Shown in pieces: positions 50,212-59,422 of a DNA stretch of 64,000 bases (positions are counted from its first letter, which is position 1; every line of letters starts with the position of its first letter). The notes beneath the pieces are model-generated. The model was not told the DNA's origin. It was given only the letters and a program-made list of their open reading frames with translations, and ran no database searches. Both the position numbers and the translations under genes were made by a program. This stretch comes from Solihabitans fulvus (GTDB lineage: Bacteria; Actinomycetota; Actinomycetes; Mycobacteriales; Pseudonocardiaceae), in assembly GCF_008386585.1 (NCBI RefSeq), contig NZ_VUOB01000003.1, positions 1 to 64,000 on the forward strand, in the 5' to 3' direction.

Positions 50212-50859
50212 TCAACCGACCTCGGTGCCGAAGTCGTCCGCGGGCGCGTGGAACAGCCGGTAGTACAGCAGCGCGCCGGTCTCGCGCAAGATGTAGCGGC
50301 TCTGGGTGTCCCTGGTCTGCACGATCGGCCCGCTGTGCGTCGGCGAGGTCCACGCCCTGAGGCCGGCGTCCTGCGCCATCGTGCGCGCCCGCAACGAGTG
50401 CCACGGGTCGCTGACGATCATCGCGGTGGACAGGCCGCGCTCCTTGGCGACCGTCGCGACGGCCTGCATGCTGCCGAGGGTGTCGCGCCCCTCCCCGACC
50501 ACGACGATCCGGTCCTCCGGCACGCCGTGCGCGGCCAACCACATCTGGCCGGCCTGCCCCTCGGTGTACTTGTCGCCGGGCTGCCGGCCGCCGGTGGTCA
50601 GCAGGTACCGCACCACGCCCTCGTCGAACAGGCTCTTGGCGTGTTCGAGCCGGGCCTGAAGCACCGGCGACGGGCGCCCGTTGTACTGGGCCGCGCCGAG
50701 CACCACCGCGATGTCGGCCGGGCTGCGGTCGTCGACTCTCGCGACCTGCCACACCCGGAACGCCGTGCCGCCGACCACCAGCCCACCGATCAAGCAGGCG
50801 CCGAGCACCACCCGCAGCACCAACCGGCGGACTCCTGAGTGTGGGGACACGCCACGCAT
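50212..50859 (-). CDS. YdcF/SanA-like (DUF218) membrane protein
   Basis: 215 aa, ATG at 50859. One N-terminal membrane anchor ([19 protein letters not shown]) precedes a DUF218 domain: [58 protein letters not shown] and [19 protein letters not shown]. Related SanA/YdcF proteins affect envelope permeability and vancomycin sensitivity; the biochemical activity is not settled. Its stop is followed within 10 bp by dgt, so the pair is one operon. Confidence 0.85.
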   Translation of the reverse strand: MRGVSPHSGVRRLVLRVVLGACLIGGLVVGGTAFRVWQVARVDDRSPADIAVVLGAAQYNGRPSPVLQARLEHAKSLFDEGVVRYLLTTGGRQPGDKYTEGQAGQMWLAAHGVPEDRIVVVGEGRDTLGSMQAVATVAKERGLSTAMIVSDPWHSLRARTMAQDAGLRAWTSPTHSGPIVQTRDTQSRYILRETGALLYYRLFHAPADDFGTEVG

Positions 50860-50913
50860 CGTTCCAGAATTCGCCCGGCCGTGCCGCGAGCCCCGCTCCG
50901 GCTCACCTGCGCC

Positions 50914-51519
50914 TCACAGCCAGCCGCGCTCCTCGGCGAGCCGGATGGCCTCCGCCCTGGTGCGCGCGCCGGTCTTGCCGATCGCCGAGGACAGGTGGTT
51001 GCGGACCGTTCCCTCGGACAGGTGCAGCGCCTTGGCCACGTCCGACACCGTGCCGCCGTCGCGCGCGGCGAGCAGCACGTCCCGCTCCCGGTCGGTCAGC
51101 GGGCTGCTGCCGCTGGCCAACGACTCCGCCGCCAGCACCGGGTCGACCACGCGCAGCCCGGAGTGCACCCGGCGGACCGCGTCGACCAGCTGCTCCGGCG
51201 GCGCGTCCTTGACCACGAACCCGGCCGCGCCCGCCGACATGGCGCGGGCGAGGTAGCCGGGCCTGCCGAACGTGGTGCAGATGACCACCCGGCAGCTCGG
51301 CAGCGCGTCGCGCAGCTCGGCGGCGGCGGTCAGGCCGTCCTTGCCGGGCATCTGCACGTCCAACAACGCCACGTCGGGGTTGGTCTCCCGCGCGGCCGCG
51401 ACCACCTGGTCGCCGGAACTGACCTGGGCGACCACCTCGATGTCCGCCTCGAGGCCGAGCATGGAGGCCAGCGCGCCGCGCACGAGGGCCTGGTCGTCGG
51501 CCAACAGCACACGGATCAC
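50914..51519 (-). CDS. Response regulator, DesR/NarL type
   Basis: 201 aa, GTG at 51519, overlapping the kinase stop by 4 bp (GTGA). The receiver has the acidic pair in LLADDQ, phosphoacceptor Asp54 in VALLDVQMPG, and Lys in GFVVKDA. The C-terminal LuxR HTH reads LTDRERDVLLAARDGGTVSDVAKALHLSEGTVRNHLS. Together with the preceding kinase and ABC-2 exporter it forms an ABC-ABC-kinase-regulator operon that probably responds to a membrane-active compound. Confidence 0.92.
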   Translation of the reverse strand: MIRVLLADDQALVRGALASMLGLEADIEVVAQVSSGDQVVAAARETNPDVALLDVQMPGKDGLTAAAELRDALPSCRVVICTTFGRPGYLARAMSAGAAGFVVKDAPPEQLVDAVRRVHSGLRVVDPVLAAESLASGSSPLTDRERDVLLAARDGGTVSDVAKALHLSEGTVRNHLSSAIGKTGARTRAEAIRLAEERGWL

Positions 51520-52739
51520 GCGAGCCCCACCGAGGGCCGCACCTGGCTGGTCCTGCGCTGCACCACTGAGTCCGTCCTGTCTTCCGGTTGGTCCCCTGTC
51601 GCGATCTCCCCGACGCGGACGCGCAGGGAGAAACCACCCTCGGGCAGCGGACCGGCCTCGATCGTGCCGCCGACCTCGGCCACCCGGTCGGCGAGACCGG
51701 ACAGGCCGTTGCCGCCGCCGCTGTCCCGTGAACTCGTCACCTTGGCACAGCTGGACCGGCCGTTGTCGCGCACCTCCAGCCAGTTCTCGCCGAGCCGCAC
51801 CTCGCAGCGGGTCGCCTGGCTGTGCCGGAGCACGTTCGTCACGCCCTCGCGCAGCACGTAGCCGAAGGCCTGTTGCAGCTCGGGCCGGACGTTGTCGACC
51901 GCGTGCGGCAGGTCGGCGGCGACCTCGGCCGCCCGCAGCGCGGCGCGCGCCCCGACCAGCTCCCCGGACAGCGACACCTCGCGGTAGCCGGACACGGTGG
52001 CCCGCACGTCGCCGAGGGCCTGCCTGGACAGCTCCTCGACCTCGCGGATCTCGCCCATCGCGCGATCCCGGTCGTCGGAGGTCTCCAGCACGCGCCTGGC
52101 CAGGCCCGCCTTGAGGGTGATCGTGGTGAGGCTGTGCCCGAGGATGTCGTGCAGGTCGCGGGCGAGCCGTGCGCGCTCCCCCGACACCGCCAGCGCGGCG
52201 ATCTCGGCCTGGGCCTCCTGCAACCGCCGGTTCACGTGGAGCATCCGCCCCATCGCGGACAGGCACCCCGTGATCGAGATCAGGGTGACCCACGAGCTCC
52301 ACGGGCCGTGCACCGGACTGGTCACCAGGATGATCACCGCGAAGCCCGCCAGCGTGCCGCCGTTGATCATCAGCATCGGCCGCGTCGGCAGCGCGAAGCT
52401 GGCCATGGCCAGCGCGTAGATGAGCAGGGGCATCGAGTCGAGCCCGAGGCCGATCACCAGCGCGATCCCGACCCCAAGGTGGGCGAAGATCGCGAACAGC
52501 CGGTTCCGGACCGGCCGGCCCCACAACAGGAACGGCAGGACGAGGTAGCCGACGGCGTAGAGGGTGAGCAGGGCCAGCAGTGTCCACATGCGCCAGGTGG
52601 GCAGGTCGCTGTGCACCACACCCCAGCCGATGGCCGGCATCCAGGCCAGCACGAAGAACAGGCCCATCACCGGCCAGCCCTTGCCGACCTTCGGCCCGAA
52701 CGGACCCTGCGACTCCTTCGACATCTCCACGTCGCTCAC
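51516..52739 (-). CDS. Sensor histidine kinase, DesK type
   Basis: 407 aa, GTG at 52739. Five or so membrane segments occur in residues 20-165 (VMGLFFVLAWMPAIGW, MWTLLALLTLYAVGYLVLPF, LGVGIALVIGLGL). HisKA_3 is ERARLARDLHDILGHSLTTI with the phosphoacceptor His. The HATPase is VLREGVTNVLRHSQ with LEVRDNGRSS and GNGLSGLADRV. The DesK-like layout with an intramembrane sensor suggests it senses lipid-state or amphiphilic antibiotics. The short gap to the ABC-2 permease contains 13-bp tandem repeats. Confidence 0.92.
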   Translation of the reverse strand: MSDVEMSKESQGPFGPKVGKGWPVMGLFFVLAWMPAIGWGVVHSDLPTWRMWTLLALLTLYAVGYLVLPFLLWGRPVRNRLFAIFAHLGVGIALVIGLGLDSMPLLIYALAMASFALPTRPMLMINGGTLAGFAVIILVTSPVHGPWSSWVTLISITGCLSAMGRMLHVNRRLQEAQAEIAALAVSGERARLARDLHDILGHSLTTITLKAGLARRVLETSDDRDRAMGEIREVEELSRQALGDVRATVSGYREVSLSGELVGARAALRAAEVAADLPHAVDNVRPELQQAFGYVLREGVTNVLRHSQATRCEVRLGENWLEVRDNGRSSCAKVTSSRDSGGGNGLSGLADRVAEVGGTIEAGPLPEGGFSLRVRVGEIATGDQPEDRTDSVVQRRTSQVRPSVGLA

Positions 52740-52784
52740 GCTACGGCCCCCGTCCTCGTCCTGTCGCCCGGCCAGATTCCCCGG

Positions 52785-52823
52785 TCAGACCCTGCGGTCA
52801 GACCCTCTGCTCAGACCCTGGCG
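52785..52823 (-). repeat. Three tandem 13-bp repeats at the permease-kinase junction
   Basis: TCAGACCCT starts at 52785, 52798 and 52811, an exact 13-bp period; the third copy begins with the permease stop codon (TCA on the plus strand). The repeat duplicates the 3' end of the permease gene including its stop. Confidence 0.75.
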
Positions 52824-53532
52824 GTGTCGGCCCGGAACCGGCGGGCGGCCAGGGCAGCCAGCCCGACCGTCCACGCGCCGAGCACCAGCACCGTGGTCCC
52901 CACGTTCAGGTCGTGGAAGACCACGCCGCGGCCGATGCCGCCGTACCAGAAGCTGGGCACCACGTGCGCGATGTTGGCCAGCCAGGACGGCATGGCGGCC
53001 GGCGGGAACCACAGCCCGCCGAACATGCTCAGCAGCAGGAACACGCCGCTGCCGATGGCCTGCACGCTGTCCGGCGTGGCCAGCTGGCCGACCAGCACGC
53101 CGAGGATGGCCAGCGGCAGCAGGCCGATCCAGGTGCCCGCGGTGACCTGGAGCCACTCCGCCGCGGTCAGGTGCACCCCGGTGAGGCCGCCGATCAGGCA
53201 GACCAACAGCAGCGGGCCGAGCCCGACGATCATGCCGACCAGCGCCTTGGTGACCAGGTAGGCGCCGCCGGACATCGGAGTGAGCCGCAGCTGGCGTTGC
53301 CAGCCTGCGCCCCGCTCGACGGCGATCCTGGTGCCGCTGGAGACCGCCGCGGTCAGGCCGCCGAAGGCCGCCATGCCGACCATGACGACCACGCGCACGC
53401 GGTCGGCGTCGTTGCCCTGGGCATTGATCGAGGAGAACAGGAAGTAGAAGACCACCGGGAGGCCGACGGTGAAGATCAGAAAGCGCGGGTTGCGGACGAC
53501 GCGCTTGATCTCCAGTGCGAGGTACTTGACGT

Positions 53533-53536
<4 letters not shown>
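52811..53536 (-). CDS. ABC-2 type transporter permease
   Basis: 241 aa, GTG at 53536 overlapping the ATPase stop by 4 bp. Six membrane segments are expected (FLIFTVGLPVVFYFLF, LVGMIVGLGPLLLVCLIGG, WIGLLPLAILGVLVGQLA, VFLLLSMFGGLWF, TVLVLGAWTVGLAALAA). The ABC-2 permease features RQLRLTPMSGGAYLVTKAL and FGGLWFPPAAMPSWLANIAHVVPSFW are clear. Works with the upstream ATPase as a drug/lipid exporter, controlled by the following DesK/DesR pair. Confidence 0.92.
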
Positions 53537-54459
<923 letters not shown>

Positions 54460-54559
54460 GCCATCAGCGTGCTGCGCGACGGAGTTTCCCGCAGAGGCCG
54501 CGCGTCACGTCCTGACCATGACAACTGTCATGAAGGACGGACCGCGTCGAGGTGGTGGG

Positions 54560-55945
54560 TCAGCAGCCGATCAGGCGGGCGGCCAGGTAGGACTCGATCT
54601 GGTCGAGCGACACGCGTTCCTGCGCCATGGTGTCGCGCTCCCGGACCGTCACCGCGTTGTCGGTGAGCGTGTCGAAGTCGACCGTCACGCAGAACGGCGT
54701 GCCGATCTCGTCCTGCCGCCGGTAGCGCCGACCGATCGCGCCAGCGTCGTCGAAGTCGACGTTCCAGTTGCGCCGCAACGCGGTCGCGAGATCCCGGGCC
54801 TTCGGGGACAGCTCGGGGTTGCGGGACAACGGAAGCACCGCGGCCTTGATGGGCGCGAGCCGCCGGTCCAGCTTCAGCACGACGCGCTTGTCCACGCCCC
54901 CCTTGGCGTTGGGCGCCTCGTCCTCGGTGTAGGCCTCCAGCAGGAAGGCCATCAGCGGGCGCCCGACGCCGGCGGCCGGCTCGATCACGAACGGCCGGTA
55001 ACGGGAGTTCGTGGCCTGGTCGAAGTAGGACAGGTCGACACCGGAGTGGTTGGAGTGCGTGTTGAGGTCGAAGTCGCCCCGGTTGGCGATGCCCTCCAGC
55101 TCGCCCCACTCCTGGCCGCCGAACTGGAAGCGGTACTCGAGGTCAACGGTCCGCTTCGAGTAGTGCGAGAGCTTGTCCTTGGGGTGCTCGTACTGGCGCA
55201 GATTGTCCTTGGAGATACCCAGATCGGTGTACCAGCGGGTGCGCTCGTCGATCCAGTACTGGTGCCATTCCTCGTCGGTGCCCGGCTCGACGAAGAACTC
55301 CATCTCCATCTGCTCGAACTCGCGGGTACGGAAGATGAAGTTGCCCGGCGTGATCTCGTTGCGGAACGACTTGCCGATCTGGCCGATGCCGAACGGCGGC
55401 TTCTTGCGCGAGGTCGTCTGCACGTTGAGGAAGTTGACGAAGATGCCCTGCGCGGTCTCCGGGCGCAGGTAGTGCACGCCCTCCTCGGACTCCACCGGGC
55501 CAAGGTGCGTCTTGAGCATCATGTTGAACTCGCGCGGCTCGGTGTACTGGCCGCGGGTGCCGCAGTTGGGGCACGGCACGTCGGAGATGTCGTCCTCGGT
55601 GGTCGCCTTGCCGGTGCGCTCGGCGTACTCCTCGGCCAGCTGGTCGGCGCGGAAGCGCTTGTGGCAGGAGGTGCACTCCACCAACGGGTCGTGGAACGCG
55701 CCGACGTGCCCGGAGGCCACCCAGACGTCCTTGGGCAGGATCACCGAGGAGTCGAGGCCGACGACGTCCTCGCGGCCCTGCACCATGAACTTCCACCAGG
55801 CGCGCTTGATGTTGTTCTTCAGCTCGACGCCGAGCGGGCCGTAGTCCCACGCCGACCTCGTGCCGCCGTAGATCTCGCCGCACGGGTAGACGAACCCGCG
55901 GCGCTTGCAGAGGCTGACGACGGTCTCGATGCGATCGGCGGGCAC
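54560..55945 (-). CDS. glyS: Glycyl-tRNA synthetase (class II, dimeric type)
   Basis: 461 aa from a GTG at 55945 with GGAG 5 nt upstream; a second GTG at 55951 and longer in-frame starts are less likely. The alpha2-type GlyRS pattern begins [25 protein letters not shown] zinc-binding Cys set is visible (CTSCHK...CPNCGTRG). Class II motif 2 is [21 protein letters not shown] and motif 3 is at [14 protein letters not shown]. It charges tRNA-Gly. In mycobacteria glyS neighbours the SmtB/FurB pair, as it does here. Confidence 0.95.
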   Translation of the reverse strand: MPADRIETVVSLCKRRGFVYPCGEIYGGTRSAWDYGPLGVELKNNIKRAWWKFMVQGREDVVGLDSSVILPKDVWVASGHVGAFHDPLVECTSCHKRFRADQLAEEYAERTGKATTEDDISDVPCPNCGTRGQYTEPREFNMMLKTHLGPVESEEGVHYLRPETAQGIFVNFLNVQTTSRKKPPFGIGQIGKSFRNEITPGNFIFRTREFEQMEMEFFVEPGTDEEWHQYWIDERTRWYTDLGISKDNLRQYEHPKDKLSHYSKRTVDLEYRFQFGGQEWGELEGIANRGDFDLNTHSNHSGVDLSYFDQATNSRYRPFVIEPAAGVGRPLMAFLLEAYTEDEAPNAKGGVDKRVVLKLDRRLAPIKAAVLPLSRNPELSPKARDLATALRRNWNVDFDDAGAIGRRYRRQDEIGTPFCVTVDFDTLTDNAVTVRERDTMAQERVSLDQIESYLAARLIGC

Positions 55946-56108
55946 GGACACTCCAGGAAGTAGTACGCGATGCGGCGGGCTACCAGCGTAGCCAATCGCG
56001 CGACGTGTCAGACGGGCGGAGTCCCAGCTCACGACCCTTCCACGATCGGGTGAGGGTAGGAACTCTCAGTCGAACACCGTCGTGCCGGGGCCCTAACGAG
56101 GAGGGGCT

Positions 56109-56489
56109 CTAACGAGGAGTGGTCGGTCCGGCGGCCTCGCCGAGCCGAACGGTGCCAGCGTCGGCGGCGAGCAGGCTCGTGTGAGTGCGCACCGAGCCGT
56201 CCGCGCCGTCCAGCAGAACCTCGAACGCGGCGGGCTCGTCGGCCAGCGCCTCGGACAGCAGCGGCACGACGTGCTCGCGGACCTCGAACGGTGACATCGC
56301 CCTGCGGTAGGCCACCACCGACTCGAACTCGACGGTCAGCACCCAGCGGTCCGGCTCGTCGGTGGCCCTGCCGAGCACCCCGCGAAGGCAGCGCGGCTGC
56401 GCGGTGAGCAGCTCGAGCGCGCGCCGGGCCCGCACGACGAAGGCGGGCGCGTCGGCCTCGGCGACGGCGAACCTACAGACCAGCAGCAC
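56109..56489 (-). CDS. ABM-like (dimeric alpha-beta barrel) hypothetical protein
   Basis: 126 aa from the GTG at 56489, with GGAGG 9 nt upstream. The ferredoxin-like pattern VLLVCRFAVAEADAPAFVVRARRALELLTAQP, then GVLGRATDEPDRWVLTVEFESVVAYRRAM, resembles antibiotic-biosynthesis-monooxygenase folds, although the usual His/Asn pocket is not evident. It precedes glyS on the same strand (163-bp gap). Function is unknown. Confidence 0.7.
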   Translation of the reverse strand: MLLVCRFAVAEADAPAFVVRARRALELLTAQPRCLRGVLGRATDEPDRWVLTVEFESVVAYRRAMSPFEVREHVVPLLSEALADEPAAFEVLLDGADGSVRTHTSLLAADAGTVRLGEAAGPTTPR

Positions 56490-56605
56490 GACAACCGCCC
56501 TCCGGTGGATCCACCCCGAGAAAAAGCACCGACGGCCGGCATCGACCGGGATGGCACGATGCAGCACCATAGGCCCGTCCACCCTCAGTAGAAGGGACGG
56601 CCCCA

Positions 56606-56878
56606 GTGGCATCCAACCGCTCATCGCGCACCCTGTTGCCGGGCAACGGCATGCTCTCCCGCGTGCCACCGGTGGCGGCCTTCCTCGTCGTCGCGGCGCT
56701 GTTCGGCGTCGGCGTGTGGCAGCGCGGGCCCCTTGGCGCCGCCCTGCTCGGCGTGCTGGCCCTGCTGGTCCTGATGCTGCTCACCGCGACCTGGAAGGTG
56801 CTCGGCACACTCGACCGGGTGTTCCGGGTGGTCGTGTTCGCCGTCCTGGTGCTGATCGCCCTGTCGCTGCTGCGCTGA
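56606..56878 (+). CDS. Small membrane protein (DUF6703-like)
   Basis: 90 aa, GTG at 56606 with GAAGGGA upstream. A basic N-terminus (ASNRSSRTLLPGNGMLSRVP) is followed by three closely spaced hydrophobic helices (VAAFLVVAALFGVGVW, GAALLGVLALLVLMLLTATW, VFRVVVFAVLVLIALSLL). Actinobacteria carry such short proteins here; no biochemical role is known. Confidence 0.75.
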   Translation: MASNRSSRTLLPGNGMLSRVPPVAAFLVVAALFGVGVWQRGPLGAALLGVLALLVLMLLTATWKVLGTLDRVFRVVVFAVLVLIALSLLR

Positions 56879-56927
56879 CCTGGCCCTGGGCAGGTCGCGG
56901 CGAACAGCGCCTACGATGTGATGGCAG

Positions 56928-56942
56928 TGAAAATCCATTCCA
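56928..56942. promoter_or_regulatory. Candidate metalloregulator operator of the ArsR-Zur operon
   Basis: TGAAAATCCATTCCA is an imperfect dyad (TG.AA...TT.CA) resembling Zur/SmtB-class operators. A TACGAT -10-like box lies at 56912-56917, which places the dyad at about +4 to +18, a repressing position. The start codon is 36 bp further on. Confidence 0.4.
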
Positions 56943-56977
56943 GCTAGCTCGAGCCCCCGGAGAGGACGGTAGGTCCC

Positions 56978-57364
56978 GTGGGAACTGCCCCGGTCCGGTT
57001 GCCGGCCGAGCACGCGCACTCTTCGGAACGATCCGGCGCTCACCCAGCGCCGCCGCGCCCGACCAGAACCCTTGCCGCGGCCGGCGACCTGCTGCGCGCG
57101 CTGGCGGCGCCGGTGCGCATCGCGATCGTGCTCCAACTGCGCGAGGCGGACCGGTGCGTGCACGAGCTGGTCGAGGCGCTCGGTGTGGCGCAGCCGTTGA
57201 TCAGCCAGCACCTGCGGGTGCTCAAGTCCGCGGGCGTGGTGGACGGCGAACGGCACGGCAGAGAGGTCGTCTACCGGTTGGTCGACGAGCACCTGTCGCA
57301 CATCGTGGTGGACGCCGTCGTCCACGTCGAGGAAAGCGCCGCACACCGGACGGAGGAACCGTGA
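56978..57364 (+). CDS. ArsR/SmtB-family zinc-responsive repressor
   Basis: 128 aa, GTG start. Winged HTH ALAAPVRIAIVLQLREADRCVHELVEALGVAQPLISQHLRVLKSAG in the family register. The alpha5 zinc-sensing site of SmtB/CzrA is complete: Asp103-x-His105 and His116-x2-Glu119 (DEHLSH...VVHVEE), with the exact D-x-H-x10-H-x2-E spacing. It therefore probably releases DNA on zinc binding. It overlaps the zur gene by GTGA. The pair matches the mycobacterial SmtB(Rv2358)-FurB(Rv2359) operon, in which SmtB represses both genes when zinc is low. Confidence 0.92.
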   Translation: MGTAPVRLPAEHAHSSERSGAHPAPPRPTRTLAAAGDLLRALAAPVRIAIVLQLREADRCVHELVEALGVAQPLISQHLRVLKSAGVVDGERHGREVVYRLVDEHLSHIVVDAVVHVEESAAHRTEEP

Positions 57365-57780
57365 CCACCAGCGAACGCCCCTCGGCCACCGTGCCCGGCC
57401 TGCGCTCGACCAGGCAGCGAGCCGCGGTGTCCAAGCTGCTCGACCAGCTGGACGACTTCCGGTCCGCGCAGGAGCTGCACGAGGAGCTGCGCCGGCGCGG
57501 CGAGGGCATCGGCCTGACCACGGTGTACCGGACGCTCCAGTCGCTGGCCGACGCAGGCGAGGTGGACGTCCTGCGCACCGACTCCGGCGAGGCGATCTAC
57601 CGACGGTGCTCCAGCCACCATCACCACCACCTGGTGTGCCGCAGCTGCGGCCGCACCGTCGAGGTGGAAGGCCCCGCCGTGGAGAAGTGGGCCGACCGCA
57701 TCGCCGAGGAGAACGGCTTCTCCTCGGTCAGCCACACCGTGGAGATCTTCGGCACCTGCGCGGAGTGCACCGCCAAGTAG
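57361..57780 (+). CDS. zur: Fur-family zinc uptake regulator Zur (FurB-like)
   Basis: 139 aa, GTG in the GTGA overlap. The Fur winged HTH reads GLRSTRQRAAVSKLLDQL...GIGLTTVYRTLQSLADAGEV. The sensory region has the His cluster SSHHHHHLVCRSCGRTVEVEG. Two CxxC pairs (CRSC and GTCAEC near the end) form the structural zinc site. It represses zinc-uptake and alternative ribosomal-protein genes when zinc is replete. Cotranscribed with and controlled by the SmtB-like gene. Confidence 0.93.
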   Translation: MTTSERPSATVPGLRSTRQRAAVSKLLDQLDDFRSAQELHEELRRRGEGIGLTTVYRTLQSLADAGEVDVLRTDSGEAIYRRCSSHHHHHLVCRSCGRTVEVEGPAVEKWADRIAEENGFSSVSHTVEIFGTCAECTAK

Positions 57781-58149
57781 TCGAGAATCGGCGGCGGCGC
57801 GCACGCAGGAGCGCCGAGGGGCGGCCGCAGCGAGGGGTCGGTGGGATCGCGACTCCCTAGGCAGCGCGATCTTGATCACTGGGGCGATCTCCGGAAACTG
57901 TAACGTTCGCCGGGTTGGTCCTGTTTTCCCATTTCACTCGGCCTGCGTCGATTTGATTGATTGCGCAATCAATCTATTCTACGCGCACCTCCCATTCGGC
58001 GTCGGCCAGATCACCGCGCGAATTCGTTGACCTACTCGCGCGTCGCCATTGTGATCAATTGTGCGAGGCAACTCCCCGACCGGACACAAACCGGCCGTCG
58101 GGATGGTTTCGCGCGCCATTGGGCAGATCCCCAAGCCGAAGGACAGGAA
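57781..58149. other. 369-bp zur-melC1 intergenic region
   Basis: No gene. It contains a GATCGCG-N13-CGCGATC dyad (57845-57871) that may terminate zur. It also holds the candidate mel promoter with its 20-bp palindrome (57953-57980). The region is visibly A/T-richer than the flanking genes. Confidence 0.6.
57953..57980 (+). promoter_or_regulatory. Candidate mel promoter with a 20-bp palindromic operator in its spacer
   Basis: A -35-like TTGATT (57953-57958) and a -10-like TATTCT (57975-57980) are 16 bp apart. The perfect palindrome GATTGATTGC/GCAATCAATC (57955-57974) covers the spacer and part of the -35, the classic repressor-operator layout. It is about 170 bp before melC1. Confidence 0.55.
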
Positions 58150-58497
58150 ATGCAGGACAGACCACGACGCAGAGAAGTGCTGAAACTCGGACTCGCCGGC
58201 GCCGCGGTGGCCGGCGTCGTCGGCACCGGAATCCTGGTGGCCGGAAACCAGTTCGGCGAGGCGGCCGAGGAGATCAACGAGGTCTACCGGGGCCGCCGGA
58301 TCCGGATCACCGCCGCACGCAACGTCTACATCGACGGACTGCCGCTGCACGTCATGCAGAACGCGGACAGCAGCTACTCCAGCATCATCGACCACTACCG
58401 CACCTTCGCCTCGCCGCACGACACCGCGCGCGCCGCGGTCGAGTCGCTGCGCGGCGCGAACCTCGTCCTGGTCAGCCACCGGGGCCACCACCAGTAA
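58150..58497 (+). CDS. melC1: Tyrosinase cofactor/copper chaperone MelC1
   Basis: 115 aa, ATG preceded by GGACAGGA. The Tat-type signal RRREVLKLGLAGAAVAGVVG leads into the MelC1 core: RIRITAARNVYIDGLPLHVMQNADSSYSSII in two motif blocks, and HYRTFASPHDTARAAVESLRGANLVL. MelC1 inserts copper into apo-tyrosinase and carries it through the Tat pathway. It is followed 16 bp later by melC2, the usual two-gene mel operon. Confidence 0.93.
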   Translation: MQDRPRRREVLKLGLAGAAVAGVVGTGILVAGNQFGEAAEEINEVYRGRRIRITAARNVYIDGLPLHVMQNADSSYSSIIDHYRTFASPHDTARAAVESLRGANLVLVSHRGHHQ

Positions 58498-58513
58498 GCG
58501 GAAGGGCGTTGCC

Positions 58514-59341
58514 ATGGGCGTTCGAAAGAATCAGGCGACACTCACTGCCGCCGAAAAGAACAGTTTCGTTCAGGCCGTTCTACAGTTGAAGAAACAGGGC
58601 ACCTACGACGGTTTCGTCGCGACCCACAACACCTTCATCATGAATGACCGGGACACCAGCCCGAGGGCCGGGCACCGTGCCCCGTCATTCCTGCCGTGGC
58701 ATCGCCAGTTCCTGCTCGAATTCGAACGGGCGTTACAGAAGGTCGACGCTTCGGTGTCGCTGCCGTACTGGGACTGGACGGCGGACAACAGCACCTCGGC
58801 GTCCCTGTGGGCGGACGACTTCCTCGGCGGCGACGGCCAGCCCGGTGACGGCCAGGTCACCACGGGTCCGTTCGCCGGCAGCACGGGCAACTGGCCGATC
58901 AGGGAGGGCGCCTCCGACGCGCCCTTCCTGACCAGGAGCCTCGGCACCGGCGTCGGCGCGCTGCCGACCAGGACCGACCTCGACGCGGTGCTCGCCATCG
59001 GCGTCTACGACGTCGCGCCGTGGAACAGCACCTCCGGCGACGGCTTCCGCAACGGCCTCGAGGGATGGGCCAGGACGGGTCCGGAACTGCACAACCGGGT
59101 GCACGTCTGGATCGGCGGGGCGATGGGCACCGGCTACTCGCCCAACGACCCGGTGTTCTGGCTGCACCACTGCTTCATCGACCGACTGTGGGCCGACTGG
59201 CAGAGCCTGCACCCGGCGGCCAGTTACCTGCCGACCTCGGCGACCACCGACGTGGTCTCCCTCAACCAGCCGATCCGCCCGTGGAACACGGTGACCCCGG
59301 CCGACCTTCTCGACCACACCCGCTTCTACACCTACGCCTGA
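58514..59341 (+). CDS. melC2: Tyrosinase MelC2
   Basis: 275 aa. CuA ligands are His38 (ATHNTF), His54 (AGHRAPSF) and His63 (PWHRQF). CuB ligands are His193 and His197 (ELHNRVHVW) plus His218/219 (FWLHHCFID). Length and motifs match Streptomyces-type type-3 copper tyrosinases with no signal of its own, exported with MelC1. It oxidises tyrosine and o-diphenols to quinones (melanin). It ends before a convergent hairpin. Confidence 0.96.
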   Translation: MGVRKNQATLTAAEKNSFVQAVLQLKKQGTYDGFVATHNTFIMNDRDTSPRAGHRAPSFLPWHRQFLLEFERALQKVDASVSLPYWDWTADNSTSASLWADDFLGGDGQPGDGQVTTGPFAGSTGNWPIREGASDAPFLTRSLGTGVGALPTRTDLDAVLAIGVYDVAPWNSTSGDGFRNGLEGWARTGPELHNRVHVWIGGAMGTGYSPNDPVFWLHHCFIDRLWADWQSLHPAASYLPTSATTDVVSLNQPIRPWNTVTPADLLDHTRFYTYA

Positions 59342-59350
59342 CCGTGTCGT

Positions 59351-59402
59351 GGGCTCGTCGCGCCGAAGGCCGGACGGCACGATGGCGCGGCGCGATGAGC
59401 CC
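59351..59402. terminator. Hairpin between convergent melC2 and TIGR03943 genes
   Basis: GGGCTCGTCGCGCCG (59351-59365) pairs with CGGCGCGATGAGCCC (59388-59402), 15 bp with one G-U pair, 22-nt loop. It fills the gap between the two stops and can end both transcripts. Confidence 0.6.
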
Positions 59403-59422
59403 GCGCAACACGAAGGCCCGGC

